From the NCBI RefSeq assembly GCF_042432445.1, contig NZ_JBHLXE010000033.1:1-64000 (forward strand): DNA of 64,000 nt, read 5' to 3'. The translations under genes and the position numbers were made by a program. Positions 9,743 to 19,453 of this stretch are shown piece after piece. The stretch comes from Thorsellia kenyensis. Its GTDB lineage: Bacteria; Pseudomonadota; Gammaproteobacteria; Enterobacterales; Thorselliaceae. Position 1 is the first letter of the stretch, and every line of letters starts with the position of its first letter. The notes beneath the pieces are model-generated. The model ran no database searches and had not been told where the DNA came from. It saw nothing but the letters and a program-made list of their open reading frames with translations.

Positions 9743-10816
9743 CTAGTCTAAAAATAAAGAGAGTTGCTCTTTTGCCAAATTATTTTCATCTTTTAAAGCC
9801 ACCCCAACACCTATCATTCTTATCCCTCTTTGTTCTCGGCGGTGCACCCAAATAAAATCAAATAATTCATGTATTTTTGATTTGGATAAACTTATTTGGC
9901 TTACCTCTAATGTAGTTTGTTTGAAATCATCAAATTTTACTTTTACTTGAATTTTCTGAATATATTGCTGTTTTTTATTTTCAGAAATTCGCTTCTCCAA
10001 TTCAACTAATTGTTCATCTAATTTTTGTTTTGCTTGATCAATCTGATGAAAATTAATATTAAAGGTTGTTTCAACGCTTATAGATTTGGTAATACGGTTT
10101 GTATTGACACGTCTAGCTTCTTTACCCTCAGCATAATTCAATAGGGTATGTCCAAACTTGCCAAGTAACGTAATTATCTTATCTTTCCCAACATTCTTAA
10201 GATCAGCACAAGTATATAATTTAAGATCAGCTAATTTCTTTTGTGTCACTTTTCCTACACCTGGAATTTTTTTTAATTCTAATTGTTCTATGAAGGCAGG
10301 GACATCTGTTGGTGCTAAGGTGAAAATTCCATTGGGTTTATTTATATCTGAGGCAATTTTAGCAAGAAACATTAAAGGGGCAACCCCTGCGGATGCGGTT
10401 AAACCTATTTCCTTTTGAATGGCGCGTCTTATATCTTGAGCAATGTATGTTGCAGAGCCATTAAATTCAGTATTATCCGTTACATCCAGATAAGCTTCAT
10501 CAAGAGAAACTGGTTCAATCAATGAAGTATAGCGCTTATAAATTTCATTAATTTTAGAAGATATTTCTTTATAATAACTATGTCTTGGGGGTAAAACAGT
10601 CAGTTTAGGGCATAATTGTAATGCTTTAGCAGTCGACATTGCACTTCGCACCCCAAATTTTCGGGCTTCATAATTTGCTGTACAAATTACCCCTCTTCTA
10701 TCAGCTTGTCCACCAATAGCCAATGGTATTGTGGCTAATTTAGGGTTGTCTCTCATCTCTACCGCTGCAAAAAAACAATCCATATCAATATGAATGTATT
10801 TATATATTTTTTGCAT
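9743..10816 (-). CDS. dinB: DNA polymerase IV (Y-family translesion polymerase)
   Basis: 357 residues. The first catalytic carboxylate motif is HIDMDCFFAAVE near the N-terminus, and the second is VSLDEAYLDVT. A helix-hairpin-helix segment, KIPGVGKVTQKKL, follows, then the little-finger domain. The C-terminus ends QLSLFLD, a plausible beta-clamp binding peptide. It copies damaged templates with low fidelity. The start lies 17 bp inside hemD, so translation is probably coupled to the haem genes. No LexA-type box is seen upstream, so direct SOS control, usual in E. coli, is not supported here. Confidence 0.95.
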   Translation of the reverse strand: MQKIYKYIHIDMDCFFAAVEMRDNPKLATIPLAIGGQADRRGVICTANYEARKFGVRSAMSTAKALQLCPKLTVLPPRHSYYKEISSKINEIYKRYTSLIEPVSLDEAYLDVTDNTEFNGSATYIAQDIRRAIQKEIGLTASAGVAPLMFLAKIASDINKPNGIFTLAPTDVPAFIEQLELKKIPGVGKVTQKKLADLKLYTCADLKNVGKDKIITLLGKFGHTLLNYAEGKEARRVNTNRITKSISVETTFNINFHQIDQAKQKLDEQLVELEKRISENKKQQYIQKIQVKVKFDDFKQTTLEVSQISLSKSKIHELFDFIWVHRREQRGIRMIGVGVALKDENNLAKEQLSLFLD

Positions 10817-11621
10817 GTTGAATTGTCTCTAGGATAGATTTCATAAGCGCTTGGTTATTTGCTTTTTTTGCAATAACAATATTGCTGAAACCTTGGGTAT
10901 TGGCTATTTTGGCAATTCTCTCGCTGACCACTATTAAATAACTACTTAACGTCTTTTGACGGATCATTACATCTTCATTTTTTAAATAACGAATTAAATT
11001 TTCCAGCATCTCACCACTAGTGATCACTATTATATTTTTTATTGATTGAGTTATGCTTTTCTTAAATTGAAGTAAACTGCTAGGATTCTCAATTCGGTGA
11101 TATGCTTCTATTTCTCTTGTATAAAAGTGGTTTTCTTTTAAAACATTTGCAACAATATCTCGTCCTCCATTTCCACGTATTATTAAGGCTTCACGAGTGG
11201 TATGATTATCATGCTTATTTTGTATATATTCAATTAAAGACGGTAATTTTATCAATTCTTCACTTATTTCTTTACCCTCAGGGTACTCAGCTTCTAACCC
11301 GATACAATCAAAAAATTTGGCAGCAGTACTTTGGCCTATTGCGTAATATTGTAAATTGGGACTAAAGGAAGATTTTATTTTGGCAATTTGTGCATCAGAT
11401 AGATGCCGCTCAAATAAAAAAACATTAGGAGATAACAAGAAAACCAAAGAACCCCTGCTCAATGATGCCAGCATACTCGGCATAACATTTAGATCACGGC
11501 CCGGTTCAATTGAGATCAGTGGGGCAGCAATACCTTGGACAGAATTGAACTGCAATAGTTCTAACAACTCAGTAGCTTTATCTATCGGACGACAAACAAT
11601 AACTTGCCAAGAATCAAGCAT
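10800..11621 (-). CDS. hemD: Uroporphyrinogen-III synthase
   Basis: 273 residues. It closes hydroxymethylbilane with inversion of ring D to give uroporphyrinogen III. The family is poorly conserved, but YAIGQSTAAKFFD, the IIRGNGGRDIVANVLKENHF motif with IEAYHRIEN after it, and IIVITSGEMLENLI are recognisable. Its place directly after hemC supports the call. I prefer ATG at 11621, with GAGG five bases upstream; GTG at 11627 would add two residues and sits on the ribosome site. The 3' end overlaps dinB by 17 bp. Confidence 0.9.
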   Translation of the reverse strand: MLDSWQVIVCRPIDKATELLELLQFNSVQGIAAPLISIEPGRDLNVMPSMLASLSRGSLVFLLSPNVFLFERHLSDAQIAKIKSSFSPNLQYYAIGQSTAAKFFDCIGLEAEYPEGKEISEELIKLPSLIEYIQNKHDNHTTREALIIRGNGGRDIVANVLKENHFYTREIEAYHRIENPSSLLQFKKSITQSIKNIIVITSGEMLENLIRYLKNEDVMIRQKTLSSYLIVVSERIAKIANTQGFSNIVIAKKANNQALMKSILETIQHAKNI

Positions 11622-11633
11622 AGTCACCTCAAA

Positions 11634-12566
11634 TTATAAATTGGCTCTGGCATAAATAGTGTCAAGTAACTCTTTAGCACCCTTTGCTATGAGTTTTTTT
11701 GCTAACTCAATCCCTAGATGAGCTGCTTCTTTTTTATCACCAACAACTGTATCATGTAAAAACGTTTGGCCATCAAGAGAAGATACAAGTCCTTCAATTA
11801 ACAAGTGACTATCTTTCAGAGTAGCATGTGCTGCGATTGGTGCCTGACAGCCTCCCTCCAAAAAATGATTAAAAGATCTCTCAGCGGTTACACATATTGA
11901 TGTATTTTCATGATTCAATACCTGTAAGATTTTCTGTGTGTTATTGTCTGACTTCCGGCACTCAATTCCAACAGCGCCTTGGCCTACCGCAGGTAAGCAT
12001 AAAGATGGTTTAATCACCTCTTTTATCCTTGATTCAAGGCCAAGCCTTTTTAAGCCGGCAGTTGCTAGTATGATAGCATCATACTCATTTGCATCTAGCT
12101 TTGAAAGTCTAGTCCCTACATTGCCTCTTAGATCTTTTATTATCAAATCAGGTCTTACGCGTTTTATTTGAGCCTGACGACGTAAGCTTGATGTGCCCAC
12201 TATACATCCATTGGGTAAAGAAATTAATGAATCATATCGATTAGATACAAATGCATCATAAGGATTATCGCGTTCACATATAGTTGATAAAATTAGCCCC
12301 TCTGGAAACTCAGCAGGCACATCTTTCATTGAGTGAACTGCTATATCTGCATCGCCATTTAGTAGTGCAACTTCAAGCTCTTTAACAAACAAGCCCTTTC
12401 CCCCAACCTTGGAAAGTGGAGTATCAAGTATAATATCTCCTTTAGTAACAAAGGTGATCAATTCAACCGATAAATTGGGAAAATGTAGTTCTAGTGAGTC
12501 TTTAACATAATTAGCTTGCCAGAGAGCTAAAGGACTTTTTCTGGTGGCGATACGTAAAGTGGTCAT
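11634..12566 (-). CDS. hemC: Hydroxymethylbilane synthase (porphobilinogen deaminase)
   Basis: 310 residues. It polymerises four porphobilinogens into hydroxymethylbilane on a dipyrromethane cofactor. The motif LRIATRKSPLALWQANYV, the invariant VHSMKDVP and the cofactor cysteine in FLEGGCQAPIAAHA are all present. SLRRQAQIKRVRPDL and DLRGNVGTRLSKLD carry the substrate-binding arginines. It is the first gene of hemC-hemD-dinB. The hemX and hemY partners found after hemD in enterobacteria are absent here. Confidence 0.97.
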   Translation of the reverse strand: MTTLRIATRKSPLALWQANYVKDSLELHFPNLSVELITFVTKGDIILDTPLSKVGGKGLFVKELEVALLNGDADIAVHSMKDVPAEFPEGLILSTICERDNPYDAFVSNRYDSLISLPNGCIVGTSSLRRQAQIKRVRPDLIIKDLRGNVGTRLSKLDANEYDAIILATAGLKRLGLESRIKEVIKPSLCLPAVGQGAVGIECRKSDNNTQKILQVLNHENTSICVTAERSFNHFLEGGCQAPIAAHATLKDSHLLIEGLVSSLDGQTFLHDTVVGDKKEAAHLGIELAKKLIAKGAKELLDTIYARANL

Positions 12567-12634
12567 ATTTTTTTCTCAAAATTAGGTATTCTAGTTTATT
12601 TTACCTACAATACCTTTTGTTACATTTAAAAGTA

Positions 12635-13699
12635 TTATTCTGGCTCAATTTCTGTTAAATCATCTGCTGTTTCAGCTTGTGATTGACTTTCTTTAATCGT
12701 CTCAGGATTTAAAAGTAATTCTCGTAATTTAGTGTCAATTTCTTTCGCAATTTCTGGATTTTCTTTTAGAAAGCGACAAGAATTTGCTTTACCTTGGCCA
12801 ATTTTATCACCTTTATAACTATACCATGCGCCCGCTTTTTCTACTATATTGTGTTTTACCCCAAGGTCAATGAGTTCTGCTTCCACATTAATCCCTTCAC
12901 CATATGTGATAATAAAATCCGCTTGTTTAAAAGGTGCTGCAATTTTATTTTTAACTACCTTGACACGAGTTTCACTACCTATGACCTCTTCACCTTCCTT
13001 TACTGATCCTACACGTCTAATATCTAGTCGAACAGAGGCATAGAATTTAAGTGCATTTCCGCCCGTTGTTGTTTCTGGGTTACCAAACATTACACCTATT
13101 TTCATACGTATTTGGTTAATAAAAATAAGCAGTGTATTAGAATTCTTAAGATTACCCGTCAATTTTCTCATTGCCTGGCTCATCATTCTTGCAGCAAGCC
13201 CCATATGTGAGTCACCTATTTCCCCTTCAATTTCTGCTTTCGGGGTCAATGCTGCAACTGAGTCAACAATGATTACATCAACTGCGCCGGATCGTGCTAA
13301 GGCATCACAAATTTCTAAAGCTTGCTCGCCTGTATCAGGCTGAGAACACAATAAATTATCAATATCTACACCTAGTTTTCTAGCATAGATAGGGTCAAGC
13401 GCATGTTCAGCATCAATAAATGCACACACTTTACCACTTTTCTGAGCTGCAGCAATGACTTGTAATGTGAGCGTTGTTTTACCCGATGATTCAGGTCCGA
13501 AAATTTCCACAATACGACCTAAGGGCAAACCACCAGCTCCTAGAGCGACATCAAGCCCCAAAGATCCGGTTGAAATTGTCTCTACATCCATTGTTTTGTC
13601 TTCACCTAGAAGCATTATAGTACCTTTACCAAATTGCTTTTCAATTTGGCCTATTGCAGCTGCTAAGGCTTTTTGTTTATTCTCATCCATCTTGCTCAT
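12635..13699 (-). CDS. recA: RecA recombinase
   Basis: 354 residues. The Walker A motif GPESSGKT is at about residues 68-75, Walker B is VDVIIVDSVAALTPKAEIEG, and loop L2 contains FGNPETTTGGNALKFYAS. The C-terminus is acidic (ETADDLTEIEPE), as in other RecA proteins. It forms ATP-dependent filaments on single-stranded DNA, promotes strand exchange and stimulates LexA self-cleavage. A near-consensus LexA operator lies 52 bp upstream (13752-13771). pncC precedes it on the same strand, as in E. coli, but recX does not follow. Confidence 0.99.
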   Translation of the reverse strand: MSKMDENKQKALAAAIGQIEKQFGKGTIMLLGEDKTMDVETISTGSLGLDVALGAGGLPLGRIVEIFGPESSGKTTLTLQVIAAAQKSGKVCAFIDAEHALDPIYARKLGVDIDNLLCSQPDTGEQALEICDALARSGAVDVIIVDSVAALTPKAEIEGEIGDSHMGLAARMMSQAMRKLTGNLKNSNTLLIFINQIRMKIGVMFGNPETTTGGNALKFYASVRLDIRRVGSVKEGEEVIGSETRVKVVKNKIAAPFKQADFIITYGEGINVEAELIDLGVKHNIVEKAGAWYSYKGDKIGQGKANSCRFLKENPEIAKEIDTKLRELLLNPETIKESQSQAETADDLTEIEPE

Positions 13700-13751
13700 A
13701 TTTACCCCTAATTATTGTAAGTTTTATTTATATAGTTTGATAACAACATTA

Positions 13752-13771
13752 TACTGTTTAAATATACAGTA
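13752..13771 (-). promoter_or_regulatory. LexA (SOS) operator upstream of recA
   Basis: On the minus strand the sequence is TACTGTATATTTAAACAGTA, a CTG-N10-CAG palindrome differing from the E. coli consensus only in the central A/T bases. It abuts the pncC stop codon and lies 52 bp before the recA start, so recA should have its own damage-inducible promoter. Confidence 0.92.
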
Positions 13772-14368
13772 TCAACTAATTTTTTCAATTTCCTGCAAAA
13801 GAATTTTTAACCCATGTTCTGCTGCTTTTAACCTGACTTGAGTCCTGTTACCTGTAAAGTTTTGTGTTTCTGTATGTGTTGAAATAATTTTATCATTAAA
13901 ATCAATAATAATATTGCCTTTTACGTCAACAGAATTTAGTGAAGATTGAAAATCCAATACTTTTTTTGAAGTAATAAAAGCGAAGCCGAAACACACCATA
14001 CCTACTGGCTTTAATTGAGTTCCACCACTAGGTCCTGCTATACCAGTAATAGATACTGATACGGATGAACCTGCATTTTTCAAACAACCAATCGCCATTT
14101 CCTTTGCAACTTGTTCACTAACTGCACCATGTGCCACAAGTGTTTGATTCGCTACATTAACATTTCTTTCTTTTGATTCATTACTGTATGTAATCCATGA
14201 TTGTTCAAAATAAGATGAAGATCCCGCAATAGCAGTAATAAAACTGGAAAGCAGGCCCCCTGTACAAGACTCAACACATGATACGGTCATTTTTTTAACA
14301 ACAAGTAGCTCACCAATTTTTTGCGCTAGTGCTTCACAGGCTATAAATTTCTTTTCAACAAATCCCAT
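13772..14368 (-). CDS. pncC: Nicotinamide-nucleotide amidohydrolase (CinA C-terminal family)
   Basis: 198-residue stand-alone CinA C-terminal domain. It deamidates nicotinamide mononucleotide to nicotinate mononucleotide in NAD recycling. Recognisable blocks are VSCVESCTGGLLSSFITAIAGSSSYFEQSWITYSNESKERNVNV and SVSITGIAGPSGGTQLKPVGMVCFG; the serine in ESCTGG is the family's catalytic residue. The product is about 30 residues longer than E. coli PncC because of a C-terminal tail. AAGGA precedes the ATG. It lies immediately upstream of recA. Confidence 0.92.
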   Translation of the reverse strand: MGFVEKKFIACEALAQKIGELLVVKKMTVSCVESCTGGLLSSFITAIAGSSSYFEQSWITYSNESKERNVNVANQTLVAHGAVSEQVAKEMAIGCLKNAGSSVSVSITGIAGPSGGTQLKPVGMVCFGFAFITSKKVLDFQSSLNSVDVKGNIIIDFNDKIISTHTETQNFTGNRTQVRLKAAEHGLKILLQEIEKIS

Positions 14369-14410
14369 ACTGTAAATCCTTTTGGTATAAATTAGTATTT
14401 ATCAACAGTA

Positions 14411-15385
14411 TTATATCTTAATTAATTTTGATGTAACTGAATTTAATAGTAGAAGCCTTGATATTATTACTGATAGTGTAAAAACAATAAAAAAGTAAAG
14501 TGTTGCTATAGTTGGTTCATATGTTGGAAACCAATGAAGCAGATAAAAATAAATGGCATCATGCAAAATATATACGCCTATCATTGCAGGCGCAATAAAA
14601 TGAAAGATCTCTGTGAGTATTTTTGTTTTAATCTTTATGTTATCAAAAATAATAAAAATAGTTAACGTCATGGCGATAAGAAGAACACTGTCTAAAAAAT
14701 AAGTTGCATTAAATGCTTTAAAGACATATTTTGATAAAAGTAATTCATATAAATAAAAACTAAACATTAATGGAAAGCAAAAAAGTTTTGCATAATATCT
14801 TACTTTTTTTCTCTTACTGATTAATCTTATTTTTCTTAACGCTAAAAACCTGCCTATATAATAATAAAAGCACCATGTCCAAATCCTAAAATGACTTGGC
14901 ACTTTTTCAATTTGGCCATTTAAGTTGAGTAAAGTAAGAATATCTAAAAAAGCGATAAATACTACAAATAAAAGTAATGCTAAATAAGCCCAACGATAAT
15001 GTGAAAGCACAATAGTAAAAATAGGATTAAGTACATAAATAGTGGCTAAAGAAATAAGTAACCAAGATTGTAGAAAATAACTATTAAACCCATTTTTACT
15101 AAAAAGTAAGTATGAAACAGCATTCCAGAAAGCGAATATAAATAGAACTGATAAAATTTTGGACCAATCTATTTGAAATAACCTTTGAGTCGAATATGTT
15201 TTGTGATCACTATAGCCATTAATGAGAAAAAATAGAGGTGTAGCAACTATAGACAAGAAATATAATATACTCAAAAAATGGTTGTTTACAAAACAAAATT
15301 CATTGCATAATTGACTTGCCGAATAAAAAGTGACGGCACAAAAGCAGCAAATAGTCTTGAGGACGGATAATCCAACTTGTCTCAT
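14411..15385 (-). CDS. Acyltransferase-3 family membrane protein (WecH-like)
   Basis: 324-residue polytopic protein with about ten hydrophobic helices. The strongest family signature is ATPLFFLINGY, equivalent to SVPLFFMISGY of WecH-type O-acetyltransferases. The C-terminal ALIGVYILHD-like segment (MIGVYILHDAIYFYLLHW) also fits. Family members move acyl groups from the cytoplasm to extracytoplasmic glycans. In the first helix the usual histidine of the LRGxxxxxVxxxH pattern aligns with tyrosine (LKTICCFCAVTFY). I prefer ATG at 15385, which gives a WecH-like N-terminus; a TTG at 15403 directly follows the tamB stop. The gene is very probably cotranscribed with tamA-tamB. The substrate is unknown. 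Confidence 0.72.
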   Translation of the reverse strand: MRQVGLSVLKTICCFCAVTFYSASQLCNEFCFVNNHFLSILYFLSIVATPLFFLINGYSDHKTYSTQRLFQIDWSKILSVLFIFAFWNAVSYLLFSKNGFNSYFLQSWLLISLATIYVLNPIFTIVLSHYRWAYLALLLFVVFIAFLDILTLLNLNGQIEKVPSHFRIWTWCFYYYIGRFLALRKIRLISKRKKVRYYAKLFCFPLMFSFYLYELLLSKYVFKAFNATYFLDSVLLIAMTLTIFIIFDNIKIKTKILTEIFHFIAPAMIGVYILHDAIYFYLLHWFPTYEPTIATLYFFIVFTLSVIISRLLLLNSVTSKLIKI

Positions 15386-15403
15386 AGTAATAATATGGCT
15401 CAA

Positions 15404-18400
15404 TTAATCAAATTCGAATTGATATAAAAGATCAATGGCCTGATCCATACCAGAAACAGCTTCTAGATAAAGTCTTGGTAACAATTGATATCTTAGAGTA
15501 ATAGTTGCAAGTGAATCAAATACCCCTACACCATACCTTACTTGTAGTCCTGGTAATACCTCTCCTGATACCACTACTTGAGACTCATCACCCGCACCTT
15601 GCGTATCAAGAGATAAATTTTTAACTCCAAATGTTTCGCCTATTCTGCCGATTAATTGGCCACTTTGTGATGTACCCATGCCAATGAGCATAGTCGTCAT
15701 TAAACTGCTGTCTGCACCTGATGCATCGAGACCTTCCCCTCTAAGTATATAAGAAAGTATTTCTTCCTGACTCATTGACGGGATCGAAAAGAGTTCTAAT
15801 CTTGGCTCATCAGCAAAACCTGTTACCCGTACACCTGCAACTACATCATTACGGATGTTATTAGGATTTCGAACAGCTTCAACGTTTAGCTTAGGTCTAT
15901 CCGGTGTTCCTGCAAATGAAATTACCCCTTTCCTAAGTACTAAATCTTGCCCGTATGCCCTAAAGCTACCATTTTGGGTTACAATATCCCCAAAAAGCGC
16001 AATACCTTGTTCTGATTGCCTAACATTTAATTCACCTAAGAGTGCTGTGTTCAAACCAAATGCTGATAACAAAATATTATCCCCTAACTTAATATTTAAG
16101 TCAGTTTTAAATGGAATTGCATTTGTTTGTTTTTCTATAGGTTGCATATTTTCATCTAAGAATACTTGCGAATCAGAAACATCAATAACGGATTGTGGTA
16201 ACTCATCAACAATAATTCTGGCCCAAGGAATTAAAACATTCCCAGATAAACTCAATAGCTGGCTATTTGCTTCAAAGCGAATATCTGGTTTAATTTTAAT
16301 TTGCACCTGTGGAGGCATCACTATACCAATGCCTTCAGATCTTGCGTTCAACACGGTATTCCAGTTATTTGTATTCTCCCAATTAGCACTTCCATCTAAC
16401 AATAAAATACCATCATTAGTAACAATTTCACCATCAAGATTAGATTGTTTTCCATTAAATCTGATAGCAAGTCTACTATCGTTAATATCGAAAGGAATTT
16501 GATGACTAACAACCAGTAAGTTACTCAATAAAAAATCCCCAGTAACTAAGGGATTAAGCGTGGTACCAGAAAAAATAAGTCCACTATTAATAACTCCATG
16601 TATTTTTTCATTATCAGCAAAGAAAGGGGATAAGAGTGATAAATTGAAATCAGCTATCTTTAAATTACCAGATAGCTGCCTAGAATTTAAAATATCATTA
16701 ATTTCAATATTACCAGAAGTGGAGCCATTGTTCTTTATCTTAAGATCCCATGTTGAGGAAAAATTTTCCGCTTCGTAATCAGCTTTAATTGAGAAAGCCT
16801 CTAAATCCAAATTAATATTTGCTTCATTAACATTTTGTACAACACCTAATGTCTGACTATCTAAACTCATTTGCGCACGAATTGCTTCTAAATCAGATAA
16901 ATAAAGAAGTGCTTCACCCTTTATAGTCCCTTTTAGCACAGTGGCAGGAGTTAAAAACTTATTAAGATAGTCAATATCAATCTTATTGAATGCTATTTTC
17001 ATCGGAGTAGATTGCTTCAATTCAAAATCTTCAGCTAAGCAAACTTCCGCAGCCTGATGAACCCAACAGTGAGAAGAAAGAGAAAATTTATCGACACCAA
17101 GAAGTAGCTCGATAGGATTTTTATTCTTAATAGCACCTTCTGGTGTATCTAATTCAAGAGTTTTTATTGTAGAATTCCAAGTTTTATTTGGAGAGTCAAA
17201 TTGTGCTGATAATTTCATTAGAGCGCTGATAGGGTCAGCATTAAGATTTAGACTAAATTCATGACGTTCATTTGTGCCAACCAATTGGGTATCTATTGTA
17301 TTTATTTGTGTTGAAGGTAGTTTTATGTCAGCTCCCCCTAGACTTATCTCACCAGAAATAAATTCTCCTAATTCTTGAGTATTAGAAGTCAGTTGTTTCC
17401 AATTGATTTCTAAATCAGAGGACTTTAAATTCGCTGAACTAATTGAAATTGAATCTAAATTAAAACCGTTGATATTTATATCACTGTTTACATTAATTAA
17501 TTCAGTTGTCCCCGTAATGTTTGCATTACCTTGCACATTGCCTTTTAAATTAGGGACAATACCACTTAATTTAGGTGCGTCTATGAGTAGGCTAATATCT
17601 ACCTTATCACTTATACTGCCAGATAAATTGATACTGTTTTCTCCGACAGCAAAATTAAATTTATTTGCGGTCCAGTGATACAATGAAGAACCGGATAGTT
17701 GAGCTTCGATATCTATCGGATAATTATTTAAATTACCCGTTAATTTTGTATCAGCCAATTCAACAAAATAGCTATCATTAGATAATTTTCCATTTAGTCC
17801 TACCCTACCAGATGTTTTTAAGTCAATGCCTTGCTTTTTATCATTGAGTTGAAAATTATTTATATCTAAATTTGATGTTAATACAAAGACATCTTTTGAC
17901 CAGTCTAAAATGGCTGACATTTTTAGGAGATTAACCCCTAGATATTTTGCTTTATCAGCCTGCACTAAAGAAAATTCATTTACAACCGCCTTATTTTGGA
18001 ACAGTTCAGCATTTAACATTATTTCGGTAGGCGGTAATTGCGGGATCTCAATAGCTGATGTAACTGTTAATGAGTAAAGTTTGATATCTCCTGCTAATTT
18101 TACTTCAGTAGGCAGTAAACGATAACTTTCCTTAGTTATTTTTTTGATAGCTGAGATATTTTCTACCTCTGATGATAGAGGCTCATTATTTTCAATTCTA
18201 TTGGCTTGGGTTAATTCAAAATTGATCATTGGCCAAGCAATCGTTTCCGTTGTTAAGTTAATCGAAAGTGGGAAATTTGGTTTAGCAAAATTGCTTGTTA
18301 GTTTAAGATCAAGTAGAGCAAGTGAGTTTTTCTGGATGGTGGCTTCCGATATAAGTTCTCCTATCAAAGCGCCTTTAGCATTAAATAAAAGACTTAGATT

Positions 18401-19420
18401 ATCTAACTGCAATCCAAATTTCTCAAATGCTTTTTCATCTTTGTCGATATTAATGGACAAATGAGTAGTAAGCGGCCAATTTCCTTTCATTTGAAGGCTA
18501 CCATTCAAATTAAGTTTCCCATTAGCACATATGCGATTATTACTGTCACGCAAATCACAATATCCAATTTCAGTATTTAAATGCAATATTGATATCAAAT
18601 ACCCTTGTATATCAAATGCAATATTAAGCTCATCTGTTGTTATTTTGTTATCAAAATGTTCATATGATAAATGGTTTATTTTGAAATTTGGTACAACAAA
18701 GTCCATCGGCATCAACACATCTGAAATTTTGGTTAGCACAGGATTTTCTAGATTAGATTTTACGTCTTCAATTGTTTGTCTAAGTTCATCTACATTAAAA
18801 AAATTTGTCTGTACTGTATTATCATTTGCTTGAATCGGGTCTATAGATTTAGAGCTTGTTTTAGTCAGTGAATAATCAGTGTCCATATTTATATTCATAG
18901 AATCTAATAAAAATTCATCTAAAATGATTTTATCGTACCATGATCCGTGGGTTTTTAGACCATTACCACTAAATCTCATATTATCAACTCGAACAGCAAT
19001 ATCAGAGACCATCAATCGTGATAAATGAATGCCAAAAGGTAAGTTAATCTGAGCTGGGGGATTGGTTTCTTTAAGCTGGCTATTCTTTTCAATTAAATGC
19101 GTATTAATATTTACGTTTATCTTTGCAACACTTAGGTCATTTATGCAAAGGTTAAGTTTAAAAAGACAACGTAACGATAAAGACAACTTAACATCATCAA
19201 CTTTTACATCAATTCCATCAAGAGATACAGAAATAGAATCGATACTGAGTGCGCCCCAACCACCTTTTACATTATTGATTGATATGAACGTCAGATGCCT
19301 ATTGGCAAGATCTGTTGTTATACCAATACCTGTAGGCGTAAGAATAAAAAGCACTAGGCTTAAAATTAAACCTACCATGGGTAATAAAAAAAAATAAATG
19401 ATTCGTTTAAATATTTTCAT
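15404..19420 (-). CDS. tamB: Translocation and assembly module inner-membrane subunit TamB
   Basis: 1338 residues. One N-terminal signal-anchor helix (IIYFFLLPMVGLILSLVLF) is followed by a long, beta-rich periplasmic body made of many weak repeats, typical of AsmA-like bridge proteins. It ends in a conserved TamB domain, with GGRVGQxF-like elements seen here as RIGETFGVKNLSLDTQG and VRYGVGVFDSLATITLRYQL. By family knowledge it spans the periplasm and pairs with TamA for outer-membrane protein insertion or phospholipid transport. It starts 33 bp after tamA; the acyltransferase gene abuts its stop. Confidence 0.95.
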   Translation of the reverse strand: MKIFKRIIYFFLLPMVGLILSLVLFILTPTGIGITTDLANRHLTFISINNVKGGWGALSIDSISVSLDGIDVKVDDVKLSLSLRCLFKLNLCINDLSVAKINVNINTHLIEKNSQLKETNPPAQINLPFGIHLSRLMVSDIAVRVDNMRFSGNGLKTHGSWYDKIILDEFLLDSMNINMDTDYSLTKTSSKSIDPIQANDNTVQTNFFNVDELRQTIEDVKSNLENPVLTKISDVLMPMDFVVPNFKINHLSYEHFDNKITTDELNIAFDIQGYLISILHLNTEIGYCDLRDSNNRICANGKLNLNGSLQMKGNWPLTTHLSINIDKDEKAFEKFGLQLDNLSLLFNAKGALIGELISEATIQKNSLALLDLKLTSNFAKPNFPLSINLTTETIAWPMINFELTQANRIENNEPLSSEVENISAIKKITKESYRLLPTEVKLAGDIKLYSLTVTSAIEIPQLPPTEIMLNAELFQNKAVVNEFSLVQADKAKYLGVNLLKMSAILDWSKDVFVLTSNLDINNFQLNDKKQGIDLKTSGRVGLNGKLSNDSYFVELADTKLTGNLNNYPIDIEAQLSGSSLYHWTANKFNFAVGENSINLSGSISDKVDISLLIDAPKLSGIVPNLKGNVQGNANITGTTELINVNSDININGFNLDSISISSANLKSSDLEINWKQLTSNTQELGEFISGEISLGGADIKLPSTQINTIDTQLVGTNERHEFSLNLNADPISALMKLSAQFDSPNKTWNSTIKTLELDTPEGAIKNKNPIELLLGVDKFSLSSHCWVHQAAEVCLAEDFELKQSTPMKIAFNKIDIDYLNKFLTPATVLKGTIKGEALLYLSDLEAIRAQMSLDSQTLGVVQNVNEANINLDLEAFSIKADYEAENFSSTWDLKIKNNGSTSGNIEINDILNSRQLSGNLKIADFNLSLLSPFFADNEKIHGVINSGLIFSGTTLNPLVTGDFLLSNLLVVSHQIPFDINDSRLAIRFNGKQSNLDGEIVTNDGILLLDGSANWENTNNWNTVLNARSEGIGIVMPPQVQIKIKPDIRFEANSQLLSLSGNVLIPWARIIVDELPQSVIDVSDSQVFLDENMQPIEKQTNAIPFKTDLNIKLGDNILLSAFGLNTALLGELNVRQSEQGIALFGDIVTQNGSFRAYGQDLVLRKGVISFAGTPDRPKLNVEAVRNPNNIRNDVVAGVRVTGFADEPRLELFSIPSMSQEEILSYILRGEGLDASGADSSLMTTMLIGMGTSQSGQLIGRIGETFGVKNLSLDTQGAGDESQVVVSGEVLPGLQVRYGVGVFDSLATITLRYQLLPRLYLEAVSGMDQAIDLLYQFEFD

Positions 19421-19453
19421 AAGTTGATCAGTTGATTAAATCACTAAAGAATT

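Noticed and set aside
10817..11000. A LexA box for dinB within hemD
   Set aside because: No CTG-N10-CAG palindrome is present upstream of dinB.
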